DNA of 64,000 nt from Mastigocoleus testarum BC008 (GTDB lineage: Bacteria; Cyanobacteriota; Cyanobacteriia; Cyanobacteriales; Nostocaceae), in contig NZ_LMTZ01000111.1 of the NCBI RefSeq assembly GCF_001456025.1, forward strand, positions 34,882 to 98,881, written 5' to 3'. Numbering within the stretch: the stretch's first letter is position 1; the number at the start of each line of letters is the position of its first letter. The notes beneath the pieces are model-generated. The model did no database searches. It worked only from the letters and a program-made list of their open reading frames with translations, and was not told the origin of the DNA. Below are positions 57,847-64,000 of this stretch, piece after piece. The translations under genes were made by a program, and so were the position numbers.

Positions 57847-58965
57847 TTATCCCCCATAAGCACAGGAAATTGCGAGTTCGGCGTGTTGCAAAAGTGTGTT
57901 GCGATCGAGAATATGGGGTGAATATTGGGGTGCGATCGCTAGCAATTTATCAATTCTGGTTTTCGCTGCTGCAATTACAGTTTCACTTAAGCTACCATTT
58001 TCCAGAGAGGTAACAAAATCCTCAGCGATACCATAAATTTTTTCTGGGGATGATGCGGGAAGATTTCCAGATATTATTAATAGGTCGCAACCTGCGTTAA
58101 ATGTTTGGGCGACTGTACTAATATTTGCATTATTTGCACTAATATTTTTATTTGCATACATATCTGAGACTGCTTTCATATCCAGGTCATCAGATACCAC
58201 AACTCCTTCAAAGCCGAGTTCTTCTCGAAGTGTTTGACGTAAGATATTTTGAGATAAGGTTGCAGGTAGGTTTTTATCTATCTGGGGAAAGAGAATATGA
58301 GCGGTCATAATGGTGGGAATTCCTGCTTCAATTAAAGCTTGAAAAGGAATTAGTTCTCGGTTTCTCAGTTGTTCTAAACTTAGATCGAGCACTGGTAGCT
58401 CTAAATGAGAGTCGGTGCTGGTATCTCCATGTCCGGGAAAATGTTTTGCACAAGCGATGATTTCTGATTCTTTCAGTCCAATAAAATATTTACAAGCGGA
58501 TTTTGCGGCTGTTTCGGGGGTAGTATTAAAGGCGCGGGGTCCAATTATTGGATTATTGGGATTGGAGAAGATATCTGCAACGGGAGCCCAAGATAGGTTT
58601 ATACCTAAAGATTTTAGTTCGAGTGCTGTAGCTTTGGCGATTTTTGTTGCTGCTTTACTTTGCAAAAAGGCGTAGGGAAATCGAGTAATTGGTGAAGGTG
58701 TACGAACTACTCTTCCTCCTTCGTGATCGATGCTCATTAACATCGATTTGCGTTCGGTATATTCCCGGATTTGTTCTGTTAGTTGTTTGAAAGTGTCTAA
58801 CCAGTCTTCGTAGTGGGTGTCTTGGCGGAAATTTTTGGCAAAGAAGATAATTCCCACTGGTTTTAATTTGCTCAGGATGCGTTTATCTTCGTCGTTTAGG
58901 ACTGTTCCGGAAACGCCGATGATGACGTGGTTTCCGAAGCTATGAAATTTCTGTAATGGTGTCAT
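57847..58965 (-). CDS. nagZ: beta-N-acetylhexosaminidase, GH3 family (NagZ)
   Basis: 372 residues of a GH3 TIM barrel without the C-terminal domain of beta-glucosidases, as in NagZ. Signatures are LMSIDHEGGRVVRTPSPITR (substrate-binding Arg), RAFNTTPETAA, CAKHFPGHGDTSTDSHLELP (the mobile His/Asp loop with general-acid His) and GFEGVVVSDDLDMKAVSD (the Asp nucleophile). NagZ removes GlcNAc from muropeptides during cell-wall recycling in the cytoplasm. No signal peptide is seen. It is a single gene, divergent in orientation from the porin. The FPGHGDTSTDSH motif identifies the family firmly; peptidoglycan recycling is inferred. Confidence 0.92.
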   Translation of the reverse strand: MTPLQKFHSFGNHVIIGVSGTVLNDEDKRILSKLKPVGIIFFAKNFRQDTHYEDWLDTFKQLTEQIREYTERKSMLMSIDHEGGRVVRTPSPITRFPYAFLQSKAATKIAKATALELKSLGINLSWAPVADIFSNPNNPIIGPRAFNTTPETAAKSACKYFIGLKESEIIACAKHFPGHGDTSTDSHLELPVLDLSLEQLRNRELIPFQALIEAGIPTIMTAHILFPQIDKNLPATLSQNILRQTLREELGFEGVVVSDDLDMKAVSDMYANKNISANNANISTVAQTFNAGCDLLIISGNLPASSPEKIYGIAEDFVTSLENGSLSETVIAAAKTRIDKLLAIAPQYSPHILDRNTLLQHAELAISCAYGG

Positions 58966-59027
58966 AGTAATTTATTTACCTAATATCTACCTAATAAATT
59001 TTCGGCATTAATCATATAACAATAGCT

Positions 59028-59056
59028 GTAGAGACTTAGCATTGCTACGTTTCTAC
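59028..59056. repeat. palindromic element, GTAGAGAC family
   Basis: GTAGAGACTTAGCAT / TGCTACGTTTCTAC is a 29-bp near-perfect palindrome with two mismatches, related to those in smc and near the RNA ligase. Confidence 0.85.
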
Positions 59057-59571
59057 GGGGATTCTGACCACAAATAAATCCCATCGCTAACGCCACACTA
59101 CGCGCTTTAAAATTAATGGGGCAGACTGATAGAATTAAAAAAACTACCGTAACAAAACTTTACACTTCGTAATGTTTTGTGCTTGAGATGCTTGTCCTAA
59201 GCGTTACAAGTATGATTATAAATACCTTGTGATAATCGCTTCAGAAATTAATCGCTTTTGTTCTCAAGCAAATAATTCTGTATTGGATCGATTTCGTTAT
59301 CGACTTGTAGAAACGATTCTACTCCCTTCCCGTTTATCAGATTACCTATAAAAATTTCTCCTTTTCTTCCCACACTTCCCCCTCTAACTCGATTAGGTAA
59401 TCTTCTACCGGGATAGGAGTAACCTTTCAAGGGTAGGTTTTTTGGTATTGCGGAAATAGTTGATAATTTTCTCAACTGCTTAAGGTGGTTTGGTCGTTTC
59501 AGGATTTAAACATCGCCTAAAACGTCCAAAAAATGACCAAATACGAAATACCTACCCATGAGAGATAGGAG

Positions 59572-59678
59572 TAACCCCCTCCTCACCTCCCACAAGTCTT
59601 AACCCCCTCCTAACCTCCCAAGGCTAACCCCCTCCTAACCTCCCCCAAGGCTAACCCCCTCCTAACCTCCCCCAAGGG
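59572..59678. repeat. 27-bp tandem repeat, four units
   Basis: Units starting TAACCCCCTCC at about 59572, 59600, 59626 and 59652, each near CCTAACCTCCCCCAAGGC. This type of text occurs widely between genes in filamentous cyanobacteria. Confidence 0.85.
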
Positions 59679-59790
59679 AGGAATATACTTCAAGGTCTTC
59701 ACTTGCACGAATAATTCTACTGCTTGGGAAATTTGCTTGGGCTAAATCCCAAGTTTTCAATACGAATATGTCAAGTCACGGAGACTTTGA

Positions 59791-61458
59791 ATGATTATTA
59801 CTCGTAGAAATTTTTCGCAAACAAGCAGATTCAGCAGACATGCACTTGTAGTAGAAGATAATGCAGCGTTTTGGGAGTCGCGATTTCCTAAGCTACTTCC
59901 CGACGCGGACTGGGTTATTACCTTTGCTACTACTATTGAGGAAGCAAAGCAAAAATTTTGGGATGATTGCAATTTCGATCTAATAATATCTGGTTATCAA
60001 ATTGGTTCCAAAAGTGGACGGGAATTTCTAACTTTTGCCAGACAAATCGATCAAAACATTCCCATATTCCTATTGTTCGATCCAGCTTCTTCTAAAAATT
60101 TCGATTTTGGAGATACAGAAACTTACAGAGCGCTGGCTTTGATTAATAAAAGTAATTGTCTCACCAATCCTGACAAAGTAAGGGCAAAAATCAAAGCTGA
60201 ATATGAACAATATATGGTAGAGATGTGTACTCCCCACATCCAAAGTGAGTATGGTCAGTTGCAGACAGTTTTGGTACATACCCCATCTGATGAAATAGAT
60301 CGAATTGAACCAAACGACCCTTGGTATTTGATTGATTCTCGTCCCGCACTGCACCTAGCACAGCAGCAACACCGTGAATTCATTCGAGTAATCAAGGAAA
60401 ATAGTTTGCGTCCCATCGTTTTGGATATTGCGCTTTTGTTATATGACGTAATTAAATCTCTCCAAGGCGATCAACTGCGACAAGTGGTAGAAAATATTCT
60501 GTTTGATCGGGAATTTCAGAGTCTGAAACACCGGTTTGGGAATCACAACCTTGAATTAAGTCCATTGCTTAAAGAAAAGGTCGATGAAATTTGCAGCAGC
60601 GACCTCAAGCAAATAACTTCCCAGTTAATGTGTGGTTTGAATATTGCTGACTTACTTGCTAAAGATGCAGGACACCCAATGTTCAAGCAACGAGATTCTC
60701 AAATTGTTCCACCGGTTCCCAATTTATATTTCATGCGCGATCCGGGTTTTGCTCTGGGAGAATCGCTGGTATTATCCAGAATGTATTGGGAAGTTCGACG
60801 TCGCGAACCTTCGATTATTCGCACGGTAATAAATTACCACCCATTTATGAAGAACGCTAAATCTCAAGCGATCGATTGGAATTTAGATTCCGGAGAACAA
60901 TTCTTTATCGAGGGGGGAGATGTCATGGTCATAGCCCCAAATAATTTCGCCATTGCTTTGAGCGAACGAACTAGCCGTCAAGCGGTAAGAAAAGTGGCTC
61001 AAGAGTTAATTGGAAGAGGTGCAGAGCGGGTATTTCAACCGATGATTCCTGCAAAACGAGCCTTCATTCACTTGGATACTGTTTGCTCTGTAGTTGGTCC
61101 CAACCATATGGTGGTTCATCCCGAAGCTGTTAGCGCCTATGGGGATACTTTATGCTGGAGCGATAGAACTTTCCGGTCTGGAGGTGAACCGGAATCTCTG
61201 CAGAAAGATTTTATCACAGTTCTTCGCAGTCAGTTCGGTAAAAATATTATTGAGGTGACAGATCCTTGCGAACAGTTTGACGATGCTGTAAATGTTTTCA
61301 TGATTAAGGCCGATACAGCAGTTGCTTATGACCGCAATCCTAAAGCTAATCAGGCTTTAAGGGAAAACGGGATTCGTGTAATGGAGTTTTCCGGTTCGGA
61401 TCTGGTAGTCGGTCGTGGTGGAGCAAGGTGTATGACTATGCCGATTCGTAGAAATTAG
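59791..61458 (+). CDS. receiver-like domain fused to arginine deiminase
   Basis: 555 residues. The N-terminus (about 15-135) looks like a receiver domain: ALVVEDNAAF (acid pocket Glu22, Asp23), DLIISGYQIGSKSG, then LLFDPAS and INKS with Lys120. Gly68 sits where the phosphoacceptor Asp should be, so it is a pseudo-receiver. From about 152 the protein is an arginine-deiminase-type guanidino-group enzyme: VLVHTPSDEIDRIEPNDPWY, PNLYFMRDPGFALGESLVL (acid), FFIEGGDVMVIAPN, KRAFIHLDTVCSVVGPNHMV (His) and GRGGARCMTMPI near the end with catalytic Cys547. The order and ends match ArcA. It would hydrolyse arginine to citrulline and ammonia. No arcB/arcC is nearby. Confidence 0.85.
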   Translation: MIITRRNFSQTSRFSRHALVVEDNAAFWESRFPKLLPDADWVITFATTIEEAKQKFWDDCNFDLIISGYQIGSKSGREFLTFARQIDQNIPIFLLFDPASSKNFDFGDTETYRALALINKSNCLTNPDKVRAKIKAEYEQYMVEMCTPHIQSEYGQLQTVLVHTPSDEIDRIEPNDPWYLIDSRPALHLAQQQHREFIRVIKENSLRPIVLDIALLLYDVIKSLQGDQLRQVVENILFDREFQSLKHRFGNHNLELSPLLKEKVDEICSSDLKQITSQLMCGLNIADLLAKDAGHPMFKQRDSQIVPPVPNLYFMRDPGFALGESLVLSRMYWEVRRREPSIIRTVINYHPFMKNAKSQAIDWNLDSGEQFFIEGGDVMVIAPNNFAIALSERTSRQAVRKVAQELIGRGAERVFQPMIPAKRAFIHLDTVCSVVGPNHMVVHPEAVSAYGDTLCWSDRTFRSGGEPESLQKDFITVLRSQFGKNIIEVTDPCEQFDDAVNVFMIKADTAVAYDRNPKANQALRENGIRVMEFSGSDLVVGRGGARCMTMPIRRN

Positions 61459-61468
61459 GGATTAACTT

Positions 61469-61678
61469 ATTCTTGTTACCAGTAAGAAGGCTAGTAATAT
61501 TATGTCCGGTTAAATAACCGTCATTGCTTCGCTTTTGACGCGCCTACGGCGAACGCTCGCAACGACATACTATGGGTAATTTGGCGGACATGACATAACA
61601 TATTGCTTGAGGCTCCCCCTCCTATCTAGACTGGAGGCGGAGCCTCCGATAATGTATTCCTTGCCGGAGACAAGGAAC
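61469..61678. repeat. dispersed repeat, copy interrupted by an insertion
   Basis: Same ends as the copy at 57613 (TTCTTGTTACCAG ... TATTCCTTGCCGGAGACAAG) and the same GGAGGCGGAGCCTCC core. Between CTAGTAAT and TTGCTTGAGG it contains about 100 bp absent from the other copy. Confidence 0.85.
61500..61598. mobile_element. candidate MITE-like insertion
   Basis: 99 bp bounded by inverted ends TTATGTC and GACATAA, with a second inverted pair ATGTCCG/CGGACAT just inside, flanked by direct ATATT motifs (61497-61501 and 61600-61604). It has no coding capacity. It interrupts a repeat whose intact copy is at 57613. Exact boundaries are ambiguous by a few bases. Confidence 0.5.
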
Positions 61679-61781
61679 AAGTCACTACCTTCGTAGTCAC
61701 GGTCTGTCTTCACTTTTGACTTTTGACTTTTTACTTATGTCCTACGGACACGCTTGCGCTAATGACTTCCGCGCAGCGGCT

Positions 61782-63938
61782 CTATTTCCACCACCGCGAC
61801 ACATATTGGATCGCACAAGCTGTATCTTTAATTGCTTCTGCACCACCTAAGGCAAATATAACGGGAGTTAATGCTTCTATATCAGAGAGTAAGTTTGGGC
61901 GAGTGCGACGAGATAAAATGTGAAAATTTTCTCGCCAGAGATCGAAAAGTTGAGGTTTTTGCATTTGTGATATTTTTTCTGCTAAAGAACTTAGGGCATA
62001 GGCGCGATAATAGTCATCCTGAATCTCCCTAGCGGCAGCCAGAGCTTCTGGTAACAATTCGGACGGCAGTTTGTCCGCTAAAGAACTTAGGGCATAGGCG
62101 CGATAATAGTCAGACTGAATCTCCCTAGCGGCAGCCAGAGCTTCGGAGAGTGCTAGTTTTTTTAAGGTCGCCGGCAAATGATTGGCTAGCCCTGTAAGCA
62201 AATGAGCTTTCTGTTTTGGATTTGAGCTTTGTAGTGCGTTACCTAGTGCTTGTTCGGGAGTCCATACTTTTTTGTGGAGCAACGCAATCAGCAATTCTAC
62301 TGGTAGATTAGCTGCTAAACTATTAAGGGACGCAGTAATTAAAGCATAGCGACATTGCAAGCCAATAACTTGAGATCGGTTCGTCTTGACCTGTTTATCA
62401 TCTTCTGCAAGTTCCCAAGCACGAGCAAGACCGGTGACAAAGTTTGCTGTTTGTCCTAAGCGATCACAAGCTTCATACCAACCATTTCCACCATTTTCTG
62501 ATTCTTCAGCGAACAACTTGTGAATCTCTTCTATCTTTTCAGCTTTTTCCAAATGCCAAACTAAGCGTTGATGGATATAACCATCATCGGGTAAGGTATG
62601 CCAAAGGTTGTTACTGGTTAATTTTCTGTAATTCTCCAAAAATGTGGCGTGAGCTTGAGGAAGAGTTATTCCCAAACCTGCTAAATTACCTTTACGCTTA
62701 GGATTTTGTGGAGCAGTTAATAAATTACACGCGAGGTCATGAAATAAGTCATGTAAACGGTAGGTTGGTGTTTTATCCGGCAAAGGAACACCGGATAATA
62801 GCAGAGACTTGGAATGCAAGTAGCCCAACTCATCTGCTGCATCCCGCTCATCATCCATATCCCAAAGGGTTGCAGTCATCTTGGGAGTAATGCTTACATC
62901 TTCTGGTAATACCCCTAGCCAAATGAAATTTGATCGCGTTTCATCTGATAATTGTTGTACGCTCAAATTTAACGATGCTCTCAAGCTGAGTTTTTTTAAA
63001 CTTGCTTCATCATTAACATCTCTGGCTGACTTGCAATCTAATGATTTTAACCGAGCCACCTCTTGCTGCATATCACGCAATAAAACCGTCCAAGAAGTAC
63101 CACCAGCAACTTGAGCAGCAGCTAATTCTAATGCTAAAGGTAAGTAACCAAGGCTTTTCGCTAATTTTTTCGCATTTTTAGTTTCTGCGTCAGTGAGCTT
63201 ACGTCCTAATTTTTTGGTCAGCAGTTCCATCGCTTCGGATGACTTCATTACATCCAAAGAATATTTACTAGCCCCTAATGCATCAGCGATCGCACCTTCG
63301 CGGGTTGTGATCGTAACTTGACAACGCGTTCCACCAACATTAAAAGCTTGTGCATCGGAAGTATTCCAAGCATCATCAACTACTAGCAGCGCAGCTTTAT
63401 CATAAAGTAGCGTACGTAATTGATTGGAAGCAGCTTCCACACTAGTCGCTTTAAAGCTGTGGTCTCCCAATGCTTGTATCCAGCCACTAAGCAGGGATAA
63501 TAGATTAGGTTTTTGACCTAAAGTCGCCCAAAGGATACCATCACAATATTTTTCTTGCACTTCTCGATCGTGTGCTAAAGCCGTTGCTAGAGTTGATTTA
63601 CCAATAGAACCCAAGCCATGAATCGCAGTGACGACCAAAGTCCGTGGATCTGAAGAATTTGTGAGTAGACGTTTTTTAAGTTCTTGAGCGTATTCGGGAC
63701 GATCTACATAGTAAGTTGGGAGGGGTGGGGCTTGGAAGATTTTAAGTTCTTGTACAGCAATAGGTAAGTGGGTTTGGGGTGAGGGAATTCCTAATTCTTT
63801 TTTAAAATATTCGAAATTACCTTGTAATTGAGCTTCTTTGCCTTTTAACTTGAGTTGGAATGTCCAGTTGGAACTGTTATTTCCTTGACCTTGATTTTGG
63901 CGTGTATCTGTTAAAACCCATCTTCCGCACTCTAACTG
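61782..63938 (-). CDS. NB-ARC NTPase with C-terminal TPR-like repeats, 5' end interrupted
   Basis: The frame is open from 63938 to 61782. The first usable start is TTG at 63638, giving 618 residues, but coding-like sequence continues upstream (RWVLTDTRQNQGQGNNSSNW ... YYVDRPEYAQELKKRLL) to an in-frame TGA at 63939-63941. NB-ARC features: P-loop HGLGSIGKSTLA, kinase-2 ALLVVDDAWN, ITTREGA, GLPLA-like LGYLPLALELAAAQ and a winged helix with RLHDLFHDLA. The C-terminus has helical repeats, including two near-identical AREIQ(S/D)DYYRAYALSSLA units. Either it begins upstream and is broken by the stop, or an N-terminal part was lost. The remaining 60 bp of window show no clear continuation. It is probably a STAND sensor; the ligand is unknown. 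Confidence 0.72.
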   Translation of the reverse strand, partial: QLECGRWVLTDTRQNQGQGNNSSNWTFQLKLKGKEAQLQGNFEYFKKELGIPSPQTHLPIAVQELKIFQAPPLPTYYVDRPEYAQELKKRLLTNSSDPRTLVVTAIHGLGSIGKSTLATALAHDREVQEKYCDGILWATLGQKPNLLSLLSGWIQALGDHSFKATSVEAASNQLRTLLYDKAALLVVDDAWNTSDAQAFNVGGTRCQVTITTREGAIADALGASKYSLDVMKSSEAMELLTKKLGRKLTDAETKNAKKLAKSLGYLPLALELAAAQVAGGTSWTVLLRDMQQEVARLKSLDCKSARDVNDEASLKKLSLRASLNLSVQQLSDETRSNFIWLGVLPEDVSITPKMTATLWDMDDERDAADELGYLHSKSLLLSGVPLPDKTPTYRLHDLFHDLACNLLTAPQNPKRKGNLAGLGITLPQAHATFLENYRKLTSNNLWHTLPDDGYIHQRLVWHLEKAEKIEEIHKLFAEESENGGNGWYEACDRLGQTANFVTGLARAWELAEDDKQVKTNRSQVIGLQCRYALITASLNSLAANLPVELLIALLHKKVWTPEQALGNALQSSNPKQKAHLLTGLANHLPATLKKLALSEALAAAREIQSDYYRAYALSSLADKLPSELLPEALAAAREIQDDYYRAYALSSLAEKISQMQKPQLFDLWRENFHILSRRTRPNLLSDIEALTPVIFALGGAEAIKDTACAIQYVSRWWK
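61990..62135 (-). repeat. duplicated 75-bp unit in the NB-ARC gene
   Basis: Two nearly identical stretches (GCTAAAGAACTTAGGGCATA, GGCGCGATAATAGTC, CTGAATCTCCCTAGCGGCAG) encode consecutive helical repeats. High DNA identity indicates recent duplication. Confidence 0.85.
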
Positions 63939-64000
63939 TCACAATCGGTAATTACTTAAATAAATCAATAATAAAAGAGTAAAAAAGTACTTTTTACCAC

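Larger units (their letters stand above)
58966..59790. other. 825-bp intergenic region with repeats
   Basis: No supportable gene. A 75-codon minus-strand frame (59248-59475) contains the phrase SYPGRRLPNRVRGGSVGRKG, which looks like repeat-encoded sequence. At 59028-59056 is a palindrome of the GTAGAGAC family (GTAGAGACTTAGCATTGCTA ...). At 59572-59678 there are four tandem units of about 27 bp (TAACCCCCTCCTAACCTCCC). The right end leads into the REC-deiminase gene. Confidence 0.6.

Noticed and set aside
59248..59475. 75-codon minus-strand open frame
   Set aside because: The text GYSYPGRRLPNRVRGGSVGRKG is likely translated repeat DNA; no homologue is recognised and there is no conserved start.

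Overview
The window comes from a filamentous, probably nostocalean, cyanobacterium. The signs are frequent HIP1 octamers (GCGATCGC), arrays of heptameric repeats like the STRRs of heterocystous cyanobacteria, cyanobacterial gene families (NblS-type kinase, AMIN-domain protein, SLH/OprB iron-uptake porin, DUF3172, two-barrel PRC protein) and many STAND NTPases. Species cannot be named from sequence alone. No transposase, integrase or cas gene is recognisable.

Layout. 0-3 kb: 5' part of a tRNA (probably Ala), TrhO tRNA hydroxylase, an unknown protein and a small TPR protein. 3.5-8 kb: a giant NACHT protein with a degenerate Mrr-like N-terminal domain and 14 nearly identical WD40 blades. 8.5-13 kb: AMIN-domain protein, DUF3172 protein, and a PD-(D/E)XK nuclease-like/TPR protein. 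13-17.7 kb: smc followed by a PRC-barrel gene. 18-25.5 kb: a tandem pair of membrane NACHT NTPases, an ethylene-receptor-like histidine kinase, and a wrecked third copy of the NACHT C-terminus. 26-31.6 kb: a three-gene RNA end-healing and ligation cluster. 32.6-35.5 kb: a Ser/Thr kinase-NACHT fusion with the same C-terminal module as the tandem pair. 35.6-42 kb: orphan DUF1778 antitoxin-like gene, small conserved protein, PutA-like proline catabolic enzyme, a 6-repeat CRISPR array with a leader, and an Rpn-like nuclease. 42.5-50 kb: a four-gene two-component module. 50-58.9 kb: pentapeptide protein, peroxiredoxin-like protein, NblS, porin, NagZ. 59.8-61.5 kb: a receiver-like domain fused to an arginine deiminase. 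61.8-64 kb: an NB-ARC protein whose 5' end is interrupted.

Main themes. Conflict and defence genes (NACHT, NB-ARC, CRISPR, RNA repair) dominate 18-41 kb plus both ends. The RNA cluster encodes, in transcription order, an RNA ligase, an HD-phosphatase/polynucleotide kinase, and a polyprotein joining MJ1316-type, endonuclease/exonuclease/phosphatase, 2H phosphoesterase and poly(A)-polymerase-type nucleotidyltransferase domains. Together these could heal, modify and reseal broken RNA. A second theme is repeat DNA becoming gene sequence. A palindromic element sits twice in smc in the same frame and encodes the same nonapeptide. A related palindrome supplies the ligase stop codon. A heptamer array may supply ribosome-binding sites for the RNA-repair polyprotein.
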